Positions 1-8,173 of a stretch of DNA of 46,126 nucleotides are shown here, piece after piece. Numbering within the stretch: position 1 is the stretch's first letter; each line of letters starts with the position of its first letter. Origin of the DNA: Streptococcus mitis (GTDB lineage: Bacteria; Bacillota; Bacilli; Lactobacillales; Streptococcaceae); assembly GCF_001579045.1 (NCBI RefSeq), contig NZ_KQ970262.1:178851-224976 (forward strand), written 5' to 3'. The notes beneath the pieces are model-generated. The model was not told where the DNA came from. It saw only the letters and a program-made list of their open reading frames with translations, and did not search any database. The position numbers and the translations under genes are program-made.

Positions 1-906
1 ATATTTGGCTTAACACCTGTACTGGATATGCCAGACAACATCCCACTCATGACTCTAGACCAGTATTGGATTTACCTCCTCATGGGAATTTTTCTAGGAC
101 TTTCTGGTTTTCTCTATGAAAAAGCTGTACTCAATGTCGGTAGAGTTTATGACTGGATAGGTCAAAAAATACGTTTGGATAGAGCTTATTATCCAATTCT
201 GGCCTTCATTCTCATCATACCAATCGGAATCTTCTTACCACAGATCCTAGGAGGTGGAAATCAGCTGGTTCTTTCCCTGACTAAGCAAGATTTTAGTTTC
301 CAAGTTCTATTAGCTTACTTTTTGATTCGCTTTGTTTGGAGCATGATTAGTTATGGAAGTGGCCTTCCAGGAGGTATTTTTCTACCAATTTTGGCGCTTG
401 GCTCCTTACTCGGTGCCCTAGTTGGTGTCATTTGTGTGAATATTGGACTTGTCAGTCAGGAACAGTTTCCTATATTTGTCATTCTGGGAATGAGTGGCTA
501 CTTTGGAGCGATTTCTAAAGCTCCCTTAACCGCTATGATTCTAGTAACCGAGATGGTAGGAGATATTCGTAATCTCATGCCACTTGGCTTAGTAACCTTG
601 GTCGCCTACATCATCATGGATTTACTCAAGGGTACTCCAGTCTATGAGGCCATGCTTGAAAAAATGCTGCCAGAAGAAGCGACAGATGAAGGAGAAGTCA
701 CACTTATTGAAATCCCTGTTTCAGATAAAATAGCAGGAAAACAAGTACATGAACTCAACCTACCACATAACGTACTTATCACCACCCAAGTCCATAATGG
801 CAAGAGCCAAACAGTTAATGGTTCAACCAGAATGTATCTGGGTGATATGATTCACCTGGTTATTCCAAAAAGTGAAATTGGGAAAGTCAAGGATTTGTTG
901 TTGTAG
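1..906 (+). CDS. ClC-family chloride channel/antiporter with C-terminal TrkA-C domain (5' partial)
   Basis: This is the 3' part of a ClC chloride channel or H+/Cl- antiporter gene; the reading frame is open back to base 1, so the start lies outside the window. The ATG at 28 is only an internal Met. The visible protein has several hydrophobic helices and the ClC filter signature GSGLPGGIFLPILALG, followed by GMSGYFGAISKAPLTAMILV, the conserved late-helix segment. The last ~75 residues (after TLIEIPVSDKIAGKQVHEL) are hydrophilic and resemble a TrkA-C (RCK-C) ligand-binding domain, a known ClC fusion in Firmicutes. Its role is probably membrane anion transport or pH/ion homeostasis; the exact substrate is not visible. 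An AT-rich inverted repeat follows the stop. Confidence 0.9.
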   Translation: MFGLTPVLDMPDNIPLMTLDQYWIYLLMGIFLGLSGFLYEKAVLNVGRVYDWIGQKIRLDRAYYPILAFILIIPIGIFLPQILGGGNQLVLSLTKQDFSFQVLLAYFLIRFVWSMISYGSGLPGGIFLPILALGSLLGALVGVICVNIGLVSQEQFPIFVILGMSGYFGAISKAPLTAMILVTEMVGDIRNLMPLGLVTLVAYIIMDLLKGTPVYEAMLEKMLPEEATDEGEVTLIEIPVSDKIAGKQVHELNLPHNVLITTQVHNGKSQTVNGSTRMYLGDMIHLVIPKSEIGKVKDLLL

Positions 907-918
907 ATCAAAAATATC

Positions 919-942
919 ATTACATAATTTTTATTATGTAAT
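919..942 (+). terminator. AT-rich hairpin after the ClC gene
   Basis: The 10-bp arms attacataat and attatgtaat are perfect complements around a 4-nt T loop, 13 bases after the ClC stop. It contains almost no G:C, so termination would be weak; it may be only an AT palindrome. Confidence 0.35.
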
Positions 943-994
943 AAATGTATCAAGAATATTTTGTTGATTTTGATAAGGGAGGACATACATCATA

Positions 995-1432
995 ATGAAA
1001 ATACTAGATGTTCTATATGAGTTTTATGGTGATTTTGAATTCATTAAAGAAAAGTGGAATGAAAAATACGAAGGTATTCTTATCAAAATAAAGGATGAGC
1101 AAGGATATAAAAGATGCCGCTTAGCAAAAAGAACACCGAAAAAAGAAGGATATTTTACAGTTTTTTGGAAAAAAGACAAAAATAACATGAACATTCCTTA
1201 TACCAATGAAGATTTGGGAACTGAACTTGTTATCGTTGTCATCGATAATGATAAAAAGGGGCTATTTATTATTCCAAACGAAGTTGCTACTTGTAAGAAA
1301 ATTCTCTCAACAAAAAACAGCAAAGGAAAAATGTCCATGCGATTTTATCCGCCTTGGTGCACAAATTTAAATACAACGGCTCAATCAACACAAAAATGGC
1401 AATTGAAATTTTTTAGAGAAATTGAATTATAA
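995..1432 (+). CDS. MepB-family protein of unknown function
   Basis: The 145-residue product resembles the MepB family (named for the third gene of the S. aureus mepRAB cluster, function unknown). Family-like stretches are RTPKKEGYFTVFWKKD near residues 47-62, a DNDKKGLFIIPNEV segment in the middle, and GKMSMRFYPPW followed by QKWQLKFF near the end. No signal peptide or membrane helix is seen, so it should be cytosolic. The start has a good upstream GGAGG (about 12 bases away). It stands alone: the ClC gene is 88 bases upstream and a strong terminator lies downstream. No MepA/MepR partner is adjacent; the MATE pump at 6780-8132 is a different family member and is not linked. Confidence 0.75.
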   Translation: MKILDVLYEFYGDFEFIKEKWNEKYEGILIKIKDEQGYKRCRLAKRTPKKEGYFTVFWKKDKNNMNIPYTNEDLGTELVIVVIDNDKKGLFIIPNEVATCKKILSTKNSKGKMSMRFYPPWCTNLNTTAQSTQKWQLKFFREIEL

Positions 1433-1468
1433 GAATGACTTTGAAAAATTTCTAGTAGATTCATATCA

Positions 1469-1515
1469 AACACAAAGACTTGGTTCTTTTTTCATAAGAA
1501 CCAAGTCTTTGTGTT
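1469..1515 (+). terminator. Strong intrinsic terminator, possibly bidirectional
   Basis: A perfect 20-bp stem (aacacaaagacttggttctt and its complement) has a 7-nt loop, 36 bases after the mepB-like stop. A T-rich run borders the arms. It separates this gene from xerS. Confidence 0.85.
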
Positions 1516-1612
1516 AGTTTCTCAGGAATAAAGTACATTATAGACAATTTTTGTCGAAAAAATTTTTTTAGTTATTTGGTTTTTTAGTTATTCTATTAAA
1601 AAGCTCTATAAC

Positions 1613-1645
1613 ATCTTTCCGAAAAACTATAATTTTCTTGAAAAA
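1613..1645 (+). other. dif: dif-like chromosome dimer resolution site (difSL) for XerS
   Basis: The sequence atctttccgaaaaactat followed by aattttcttgaaaa fits the single-recombinase difSL sites of streptococci and lactococci, which lie just upstream of xerS. The two imperfect arms (tttccgaaaa and ttttcttgaaaa) flank a short centre. It sits about 50 bases before the xerS start, the usual arrangement. XerS acts here with FtsK during septation. I identify it from remembered consensus and position. Confidence 0.85.
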
Positions 1646-1666
1646 TAAATAAGTCTATGCTATACT
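1638..1666 (+). promoter_or_regulatory. xerS promoter overlapping dif
   Basis: TTGAAA at 1638-1643, a 17-base spacer and TATACT at 1661-1666. The -35 lies inside the right arm of the dif-like site, so XerS binding could block its own promoter. Confidence 0.75.
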
Positions 1667-1684
1667 ACTTGTAGACTTATTTAT
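1645..1684 (+). repeat. 13-bp perfect inverted repeat around the xerS -10
   Basis: The arms 1645-1657 (ataaataagtcta) and 1672-1684 (tagacttatttat) are perfect complements separated by 14 bases that contain the -10. The right arm touches the xerS ribosome binding site (GGAG at 1685-1688). It may be an operator, or part of an mRNA fold at the 5' end. Confidence 0.7.
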
Positions 1685-1695
1685 GGAGTGAATAC

Positions 1696-2766
1696 ATGAA
1701 ACGTGAGATTTTACTGGATCGAATCGACAAACTAAAACAAATCATGCCCTGGTATGTTCTGGAATACTACAAATCTAAGCTGGCTGTACCTTACAGTTTT
1801 ACAACCTTGTACGAATACCTCAAAGAATATGATCGATTTTTCAGCTGGGTTTTAGAGTCTGGTATTTCAAACGCTGATAAAATGTCTGATATTCCTTTAT
1901 CTGTCTTGGAAAATATGTCTAAGAAAGACATGGAATCCTTTATCCTTTACCTACGTGAACGTCCCTTGCTGAATGCTAATACAAGTAAACAAGGTGTTTC
2001 ACAGACAACTATCAATAGAACTTTGTCAGCACTTTCTAGTCTTTACAAGTATCTGACCGAGGAGGTTGAAAACGATCAGGGAGAGCCTTATTTTTATCGT
2101 AATGTAATGAAGAAAGTTTCAACAAAGAAAAAGAAAGAAACACTTGCTGCCAGAGCTGAAAACATCAAGCAAAAACTCTTTTTAGGTGATGAAACAGAAG
2201 GTTTTCTAACTTATATCGACCAAGAGTATCCACAACAGCTTTCAAATCGAGCTCTCTCATCATTCAACAAAAATAAAGAACGAGATTTGGCCATTATTGC
2301 TCTTCTCTTGGCGTCTGGTGTTCGCTTATCTGAAGCTGTTAATCTGGATCTAAGAGATCTCAATTTAAAAATGATGGTTATCGATGTCACTCGAAAAGGT
2401 GGCAAACGTGACTCGGTCAATGTCGCTGCCTTTGCAAAACCTTATCTAGAAAATTATCTCGCCATTCGAAATCAACGCTATAAAACGGAAAAGACAGACA
2501 CAGCTCTCTTTTTGACACTCTATCGAGGTGTTCCCAATCGTATCGATGCTTCTAGTGTTGAAAAGATGGTTGCTAAGTATTCTGAGGACTTCAAAGTTCG
2601 TGTAACACCCCACAAGCTCCGTCATACCCTAGCAACTAGGCTCTATGATGCCACTAAATCGCAAGTTTTAGTCAGCCATCAGCTAGGACACGCCAGTACA
2701 CAAGTCACTGACCTCTATACCCATATCGTCAATGATGAACAAAAGAATGCTCTAGATAGTTTATAA
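1696..2766 (+). CDS. xerS: Tyrosine recombinase XerS
   Basis: XerS resolves chromosome dimers at difSL near the terminus and replaces the XerC/XerD pair in streptococci. The length of 356 aa is typical. The N-terminal half is the SAM-like core-binding domain (about 1-150). The C-terminal half is the catalytic domain, with R210 (ASGVRLSEA), K234 (RKGGK), H306-x-x-R309 (HKLRH), H332 (LGHAS) and the nucleophile Y341 (DLYTH), so the full active-site set is present. The ATG at 1696 follows GGAG with normal spacing. The gene is monocistronic, with the dif-like site and a promoter directly upstream. An AT-rich hairpin (2769-2788) follows the stop, and the accessory ISL3/mer block starts right after. 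Confidence 0.97.
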   Translation: MKREILLDRIDKLKQIMPWYVLEYYKSKLAVPYSFTTLYEYLKEYDRFFSWVLESGISNADKMSDIPLSVLENMSKKDMESFILYLRERPLLNANTSKQGVSQTTINRTLSALSSLYKYLTEEVENDQGEPYFYRNVMKKVSTKKKKETLAARAENIKQKLFLGDETEGFLTYIDQEYPQQLSNRALSSFNKNKERDLAIIALLLASGVRLSEAVNLDLRDLNLKMMVIDVTRKGGKRDSVNVAAFAKPYLENYLAIRNQRYKTEKTDTALFLTLYRGVPNRIDASSVEKMVAKYSEDFKVRVTPHKLRHTLATRLYDATKSQVLVSHQLGHASTQVTDLYTHIVNDEQKNALDSL

Positions 2767-2854
2767 ACTACATAAAATAAATTATGTAAAACAAAATTCA
2801 GAAAAAGAAGCTGCTAAAAATAAGGAGTATTCGGATTTTATGGTGGAAAAGGGC

Positions 2855-4186
2855 TTATAAATCACCCTTCTCCAAATTCTTAATAAGTGTGGAAAAATCG
2901 ACACCTAAGTTGTCTGTAATGTCGTGATCATTCACTTCATACCAATTGAAAGTATCGTATAACATAGCTTTATTGAAAGCACTTGAATTAAATCGTGGCT
3001 TACGCTTTTTATGGAGCTTCTCATTGAAAAGGATTTTGGCTCGTAAGGCATCAAACGAGTAACCTCTACCCATTCGCTCTACCTGCCTAATAATGCTGTT
3101 AATTGACTCCGTATAAGCATTAGTGAGCCTTTTATCAAAGTAGTTGAATATTTCAACATGCCAGTTGTCTACGGCTCTCACGAGGTCTTTATATGCGTCT
3201 TTAGAGTTGCTGGACATACAACGGTGTCTCCATTGACTATAACGAAGATGACCTTCATCTGGATCAGGAGTATCCCATATCCAGTAAAACTCTTCTTTGA
3301 GTTCATAGGCTTCTTTTAAAGCAGGAAGATTACCTAACCAAGTATCTAAGAGGAATGATTCACGTTCATTTAGATCGTGTTTACGCTTTAGAAGGATAAA
3401 CCTTTCACGCATAAGGGTACGTCTTTCTTTTTGGCTCATATGGGCTTTCAAAGACTTTCTGACGTTATCTAAGGCTTGATTAGCCATTCTAACTACATGA
3501 AACTTATCTACGACAACTTTAGCTTGTGGAAGGATAGTGTTCACTGCGTCTTTGTAGGGCTTCCACATATCCATTGTGACGTACTCAATGTAAGTCCTGT
3601 CACTGATTTCTGAAAGACGTTGGATGACTGTTTCCTTGTTACGGTTAGGCTTGATGTCATAAATAGTCCTGCGTTCAATATTAGTCAATACAAGCCGAGG
3701 TCTACGGATAATATGTATCTCGTCTATCCCAAGCCACTTAGGAGTTTCAAACTGGTATTCACGTTCTTTGAGTGCCACATAGTCCTTAAAAACGTTCCTA
3801 ATGGTTTTCTCGTCAACACCAACGCTTTCTGCGACTTCTATAAAGGTCTTAGACATGGATTGCTCTTGAATGGACTTTAAAAGCCTTTTGGTCATACTAC
3901 GCTTTTCATCTACAGATATTAGGCTTTCCCAGAAGGTAGATCCGCATTCACGACACTTGTATCGTCTACGGTTCAATTGTAAGCCCACTCGCTTTAAACG
4001 AATGGGCAAATCCATAATTAGTTGATTTCTTGAACTGTGTTTGTACAACTTGTCAAAACCACATTTAGGACAACGTTCAGGTGGTCCGACTGCTTCAACT
4101 TTAAACATCATATCGGTTTCATTTTCTTGTGGCGGTTCTATTGTTTTAATGTCTGGTAGGGATAATAAGTCTGACATATTATTCAT
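2855..4186 (-). CDS. ISL3-family transposase
   Basis: This full-length DDE transposase (443 aa) matches the ISL3 family. The N-terminus has a zinc-binding part (CPKC near 38-41 and CREC further on). It is followed by a helix-turn-helix region and the DDE core, recognised from WLGIDEIHI, VVDKFHVVRMANQALDNVR and the C-terminal TESINSIIRQVERMGRGYSF segment. No frameshift or stop is present, so it may be active. The first ATG (4186) has AAAGG directly against it; the ATG at 4177 has better spacing and may be the real start (440 aa). The gene lies between xerS and merA, and ISL3 elements often accompany metal-resistance genes. I could not find convincing terminal inverted repeats. Confidence 0.9.
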   Translation of the reverse strand: MNNMSDLLSLPDIKTIEPPQENETDMMFKVEAVGPPERCPKCGFDKLYKHSSRNQLIMDLPIRLKRVGLQLNRRRYKCRECGSTFWESLISVDEKRSMTKRLLKSIQEQSMSKTFIEVAESVGVDEKTIRNVFKDYVALKEREYQFETPKWLGIDEIHIIRRPRLVLTNIERRTIYDIKPNRNKETVIQRLSEISDRTYIEYVTMDMWKPYKDAVNTILPQAKVVVDKFHVVRMANQALDNVRKSLKAHMSQKERRTLMRERFILLKRKHDLNERESFLLDTWLGNLPALKEAYELKEEFYWIWDTPDPDEGHLRYSQWRHRCMSSNSKDAYKDLVRAVDNWHVEIFNYFDKRLTNAYTESINSIIRQVERMGRGYSFDALRAKILFNEKLHKKRKPRFNSSAFNKAMLYDTFNWYEVNDHDITDNLGVDFSTLIKNLEKGDL

Positions 4187-4336
4187 CCTTTATTACTCTG
4201 CGGTGTTAAGGTATCAATTATAGATTTGATGTCGAAATCATCAGTGTTAAATTATTTTTGTGACCACAAATGCACTTAGAAAATCCCTTAAAGCATTAGC
4301 TGGTTCACTTGAATAGGGAGTTGTAAAAAAGTTCCC

Positions 4337-5977
4337 TTAGCCTGCACAACAAGATAATTTCGAAATATCTTTATCGAACGTAAGTGCAACTAATTTTAGC
4401 CCTTCAGCCATTGTTAAATATGGTGCTAGGGTTTCTGTTAAATCTTCTATCGTTAAGCCAAATTTAACAGCTAATGATGCTGCATAGATGACATCTCCTG
4501 CATTTTCAGATACAATATGAACCCCTAATACTTTTAGTGTTTCTGCATCTGCTACTAGTTTAAATACACCGGTTGTTTCACGGTTTACAATTGCTCTTGG
4601 AACAGCATCTAAAGGTAATACAGATGTCTTCACATCATACCCTTTCTCTTTTGCTTGTTCTTCTGTTAAACCAACCGTTGCAACCGTCGGATTCGTAAAC
4701 GTAACAGCAGGAACTACCGATAAATCTATTTTTTTGTTTAATCCACCAATAGCATTATCAGTAATAATTCCACCTTCATAGGCTGCTACATATACAAATT
4801 GTGGTCCTAAAGTCACATCTCCTGCTGCATAAATCTTTTCATTACTTGTTTGACCAAAATCATTGATCAGGATTTCATTATTTTTTCCAGTTTCAACACC
4901 TGCTGCACTTAAATTTAAAGAATCCGTATTTGGTTTTCTTCCAGTGGCAACAAGTAACTGATCTGATTCAATGACTTCTCTACTGCCATTTACTGTTACG
5001 TAAACCCTTTTTATCTCTCCACTTTGTTCAACACGCTCAAAAGTTGCCCCTTTGACAAGGTTTATACCCTGTTCAATTAACGCTTTTTCAACTGACTCTG
5101 AAATCTCAGGATCATACTCCTTTAAAAGTCGCTCACTTCTTTGCATAAGCGTTATTTCTGAACCTAAATGATGAAATAGTTGTCCAAGCTCCATTCCAAT
5201 GTATCCTGAACCAATTACAGTTAATCGTTTTGGTATTTTCTTTAACTCAAGAAGTGTTGTACTAGTTAAATAGTCCATTTTTTCAAGTCCTGAAATTTGG
5301 GGCAACGAAGGCGATGCACCTGTTGCAATTAAAAAGCGTTTTGCAGATAACTTTGTCCCATTGACCTCAACCGTACTAGCATCAACGAATTTTGCTTCAC
5401 CTTTAATTAAATCAAAATTATATTCATCAATTAAATCCATATATTTTTGATTCCGAAGTTCGCTCACCAATTTATCCTTTTGCGTGATTAAACTAGCTAA
5501 ATCCACTTCTCCAGCGGATGTTTGTAAACCTATAAACGGATTGTCTTTTGATAAATGATTGATTTCCCCTGCCCTAAGAAGAGTTTTTGACGGAACACAG
5601 CCAATATTCACACAGGTTCCCCCAACCGTTCCACGCTCAATCATTCCAACTTTTGCACCGTATTCTATAGCTTTAATTGCCGAAGAAAAGGCAGCAGCAC
5701 CAGAACCAATAATAAGAAGGTCATAATTGTCTTCATTAATTAACGCCACGTTTTCTAGTGATGATACTTCTTCAATTTCTCCGGCTTGGTAATTTGCTTC
5801 ATCAATCGCCTTTATTGCACTTTCAACCTCAATATCATCGGGCAGTTCAAATACTGCTTCACCACGACGATAACTAGACTCAATATTTTTAGCACCTATC
5901 TTTTCAAGTGCTGATTCTACGTGTTTTTCACAACCCGTACAAGTCATTCCTGAAATGTTTACCTTAAATTTATTCAT
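4337..5977 (-). CDS. merA: Mercury(II) reductase with N-terminal heavy-metal-binding domain
   Basis: MerA is a cytosolic flavoprotein that reduces Hg(II) to volatile Hg(0) with NADPH. The 546-aa protein has one HMA domain (residues 1-70, GMTCTGC with C13 and C16). The pyridine nucleotide-disulfide oxidoreductase fold follows: FAD-binding GSGAAAF at ~91, redox-active C122 and C127 in [16 protein letters not shown](P)-binding [10 protein letters not shown] at ~256, and the dimerisation domain. The C-terminal C543-C544 pair that passes Hg to the active site is present, which separates MerA from lipoamide dehydrogenases. The ATG follows AGGAG. merR lies 33 bases upstream on the same strand, so both should be one transcript. 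No merT, merP, merC or merB is adjacent. Confidence 0.93.
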   Translation of the reverse strand: MNKFKVNISGMTCTGCEKHVESALEKIGAKNIESSYRRGEAVFELPDDIEVESAIKAIDEANYQAGEIEEVSSLENVALINEDNYDLLIIGSGAAAFSSAIKAIEYGAKVGMIERGTVGGTCVNIGCVPSKTLLRAGEINHLSKDNPFIGLQTSAGEVDLASLITQKDKLVSELRNQKYMDLIDEYNFDLIKGEAKFVDASTVEVNGTKLSAKRFLIATGASPSLPQISGLEKMDYLTSTTLLELKKIPKRLTVIGSGYIGMELGQLFHHLGSEITLMQRSERLLKEYDPEISESVEKALIEQGINLVKGATFERVEQSGEIKRVYVTVNGSREVIESDQLLVATGRKPNTDSLNLSAAGVETGKNNEILINDFGQTSNEKIYAAGDVTLGPQFVYVAAYEGGIITDNAIGGLNKKIDLSVVPAVTFTNPTVATVGLTEEQAKEKGYDVKTSVLPLDAVPRAIVNRETTGVFKLVADAETLKVLGVHIVSENAGDVIYAASLAVKFGLTIEDLTETLAPYLTMAEGLKLVALTFDKDISKLSCCAG

Positions 5978-6010
5978 AAAAAAGCTCCTTTCGTTAATTA
6001 ATCTCTCATG

Positions 6011-6400
6011 TTATAATGTTTCTATTATTGGACACGAATGTAATTTCTTTTCATCTGGACATCGTTGTTTTAAGTCGTCTAACATAGTTTCAATTCGTTT
6101 TAAATCCTCTATTTGTTTTTGCACTTCCTTTTGTTTTTTAGAAACAAATTCGAACATATCTTGACAACGAACTTCATCTTTATCTACAACACCAAGTAAT
6201 TTATAAATCTCGCTTAAAGAGAAACCAAGTTCCTGTATTCGTTTAATAAGCCCAACACGCTTAACGTCATCATATGAATATATCCGATAACCAGCTTCCG
6301 TTCGGTGAGGTTCTTGTAATAAATTTTTTCGCTCGTAATATCTGATCGTTTCTTTATTAACTTCACATTTATCTGCAAACTCACTAATGCGATAAATCAT
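6011..6400 (-). CDS. merR: MerR mercury-responsive regulator
   Basis: This 129-aa protein has the MerR winged helix-turn-helix at the N-terminus (ISEFADKCEVNKETIRYYE), a dimerisation coiled coil, and C79, C114 and C123. These are the three cysteines that bind Hg(II) in Gram-positive MerR. The ending CPIIETL is also typical. MerR dimers bend a promoter with an overlong spacer and activate it when Hg binds. The matching operator lies 20-51 bases upstream of this gene, so MerR controls its own operon with merA. The start has a GGGGGTG ribosome binding site. The specificity call rests on the cysteine pattern and the merA neighbour. Confidence 0.92.
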   Translation of the reverse strand: MIYRISEFADKCEVNKETIRYYERKNLLQEPHRTEAGYRIYSYDDVKRVGLIKRIQELGFSLSEIYKLLGVVDKDEVRCQDMFEFVSKKQKEVQKQIEDLKRIETMLDDLKQRCPDEKKLHSCPIIETL

Positions 6401-6419
6401 CTTATTTCACCCCCTGAAT

Positions 6420-6451
6420 ATTATAAACCATGTACCATAGTACACGGTCAA
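6420..6451 (-). promoter_or_regulatory. MerR-type promoter/operator of merR-merA
   Basis: Read on minus: TTGACC (6446-6451), a 20-base spacer, and TATAAT (6420-6425). Within the spacer is the dyad CCGTGTAC-N4-GTACATGG (7 of 8 paired). An overlong spacer of 19-20 bases with a central dyad is the signature of MerR-activated promoters. Confidence 0.88.
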
Positions 6452-6580
6452 GTAAATTGGACTATTTTATTTTTTTCCCAAAGTATCACTCGTATGTGAT
6501 TGATACTTTTATATAATACTATTGATTATCCTAACATCCCACCAGAAAATCCGATTTAAACACCAGTTGTTTTTAAACTA

Positions 6581-6706
6581 TTAAGAAAGTAATTCCACTA
6601 TATATTCCGAAGACCCAAAATAAGCAACTTCTTTTTCTTTATATCTGATACCAGTAAAGTGGCGTGGAATATCAATTATTTCTATATTTTTGAAATTCTC
6701 ATTTGC
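6581..6706 (-). pseudogene. Remnant of the 3' end of an unidentified gene
   Basis: About 41 codons are open on minus and read as convincing protein (IEIIDIPRHFTGIRYKEKEV, then AYFGSSEYIVELLS and stop). There is no start codon or ribosome binding site, and a stop directly precedes it. It lies between the mercury operon and the MATE gene and may be left from a gene lost when the accessory block entered. I do not recognise the family. The rest of 6452-6779 shows nothing clear. Confidence 0.4.
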
Positions 6707-6779
6707 CTACTACTAATTTAACTATAGCAAAAATAATGCAGATAAGGAAGGATATTTTTGCTTGCAGGAATTCTAAAAA

Positions 6780-8132
6780 TCAAGCTTTTCTAGATTCAAA
6801 TCTCTTCATAATCACAGTTAAACGCCATCGGTAGAGCGCCCCACTCACGATCAGACTAATAATCAAGCCAATCCAGTAAGAATAAGCTCCAAAATCTGTT
6901 AGGGAATCAAATACCATAGCCACTGGGATTGTTACACCCCAATAACCAACCAAACCAAGGTAAAAAGGAATAACTGTATCCTTATACCCCCGTAAAATTC
7001 CCTGAAGCGGTGCCGCAAAGGTATCTGCCAACTGGAAGAAGAGACTGTAAGTCAAAAAACGCGCTGTCAAATCGATAAATTCTGGGTCATTACCATAAAG
7101 ACTAGCCACATTTCCTCGAAAAATGTAAAGGAAGGATAATGTGAAGCCCGCAAAAATGAGGGCTGTCCATCTTCCTAAACCAATATAGGTTTTAGCATCA
7201 TCAAATCGCTTGGCTCCCACTTCATAGGAAACGACAATAGCCATAGCCGATGAGATACTCATAGGGAAGGCATACATGAGAGATGAAAAATTCATAGCTG
7301 ACTGGTGACTAGCAATAATCAAGGACGAGAACTTTGCCATAATCAAGCCAACCACAGAAAAGATAGCCACTTCCGCGAAGACAGTCCCCCCAATAGGCAG
7401 ACCCAAGCGAACTCCTTCCTTGATTTTATCCATATTAAGCGGAATTCGTTTCTCAAGATGTAGGGCTTTGAGCTTTTCCTGTTTAAATAGAACCAGAACA
7501 GAAATTCCTAGTAAGACCCAGTAGGCTAAAGAAGTACCTAAACCAGCACCAGCACCTCCCAGTTCTGGAACACCAAAGGCCCCGTAAATCAAGAGATAGT
7601 TAAATCCACTATTCAAGGGAAGTAACAAAAGCATGAGATACATAGACAGTTTGGTCAACCCCAGCGAATCCAGCAAGGAGCGAATGACACTAAAGAGCAA
7701 CAAGGGGATAATCCCGATAGATAAAAACCAGAGATAGCGAACCGCTACTGCTGCCACTGGTGCCTCTAGTCCAATACGATTCAAGACTGGTGGTGCCAGG
7801 AAAAGTACTAGTCCCAGCAAGAGAACAGATAGACCCAAGGCCAGATAGATGAACTGGTAAAAATCTGACGCAACTTCTTCCTTTTTGCCTCGACCAAGAT
7901 GGTGACCAATGATGGGCACCAAGGCTGACACAATCCCTGTCAGGAAGGTAAAGAAAGGATTCCAGATACTGGTTGCCATAGACACACCAGCCAAGTCCAT
8001 GGTATTGTATTGACCTGTCATAGTCGTATCAACAAAGGAAGCAGAATAATTGGCAAATTGATAAATCAGGATAGGGAAAAATATCTTTAAAAATAAGATA
8101 AACTTGTCTTTAAAATGATGGGTTTGGTACAT
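6780..8132 (-). CDS. MATE-family multidrug efflux transporter (NorM/DinF-like)
   Basis: This 450-aa protein has about 12 hydrophobic helices in two MATE repeats and no signal peptide. Typical parts are the N-terminal PILIYQFANYSASFVDTTM helix, ATSIWNPFFTFLTGIVSALVP, and SHQSAMNFSSLMYAFPMSIS in the second half. MATE proteins export cationic drugs or metabolites in exchange for Na+ or H+; the substrate here is not predictable. It is 41 bases downstream of pyrC on the same strand, so it may be the last gene of the ung-mutX-pyrC transcript. This is the first native gene after the mercury/ISL3 block. Confidence 0.9.
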   Translation of the reverse strand: MYQTHHFKDKFILFLKIFFPILIYQFANYSASFVDTTMTGQYNTMDLAGVSMATSIWNPFFTFLTGIVSALVPIIGHHLGRGKKEEVASDFYQFIYLALGLSVLLLGLVLFLAPPVLNRIGLEAPVAAVAVRYLWFLSIGIIPLLLFSVIRSLLDSLGLTKLSMYLMLLLLPLNSGFNYLLIYGAFGVPELGGAGAGLGTSLAYWVLLGISVLVLFKQEKLKALHLEKRIPLNMDKIKEGVRLGLPIGGTVFAEVAIFSVVGLIMAKFSSLIIASHQSAMNFSSLMYAFPMSISSAMAIVVSYEVGAKRFDDAKTYIGLGRWTALIFAGFTLSFLYIFRGNVASLYGNDPEFIDLTARFLTYSLFFQLADTFAAPLQGILRGYKDTVIPFYLGLVGYWGVTIPVAMVFDSLTDFGAYSYWIGLIISLIVSGALYRWRLTVIMKRFESRKA

Positions 8133-8173
8133 ATAGGCTCTCTATTCTTTTGATTTACAGAGCAGACTCCCAC

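Noticed and set aside
2778-2860. Short plus-strand open stretch after xerS reading EAAKNKEYSDFMVEKGL
   Set aside because: Only about 25 codons, no start and no recognisable family. It may be a gene end lost at the ISL3 edge, but I cannot support it.
2820-4270. Search for ISL3 terminal inverted repeats and an 8-bp target duplication
   Set aside because: The best match is ggatttt at 2833-2839 against the complement near 4280-4290, which is only 7 bp; not enough to define the IS ends.
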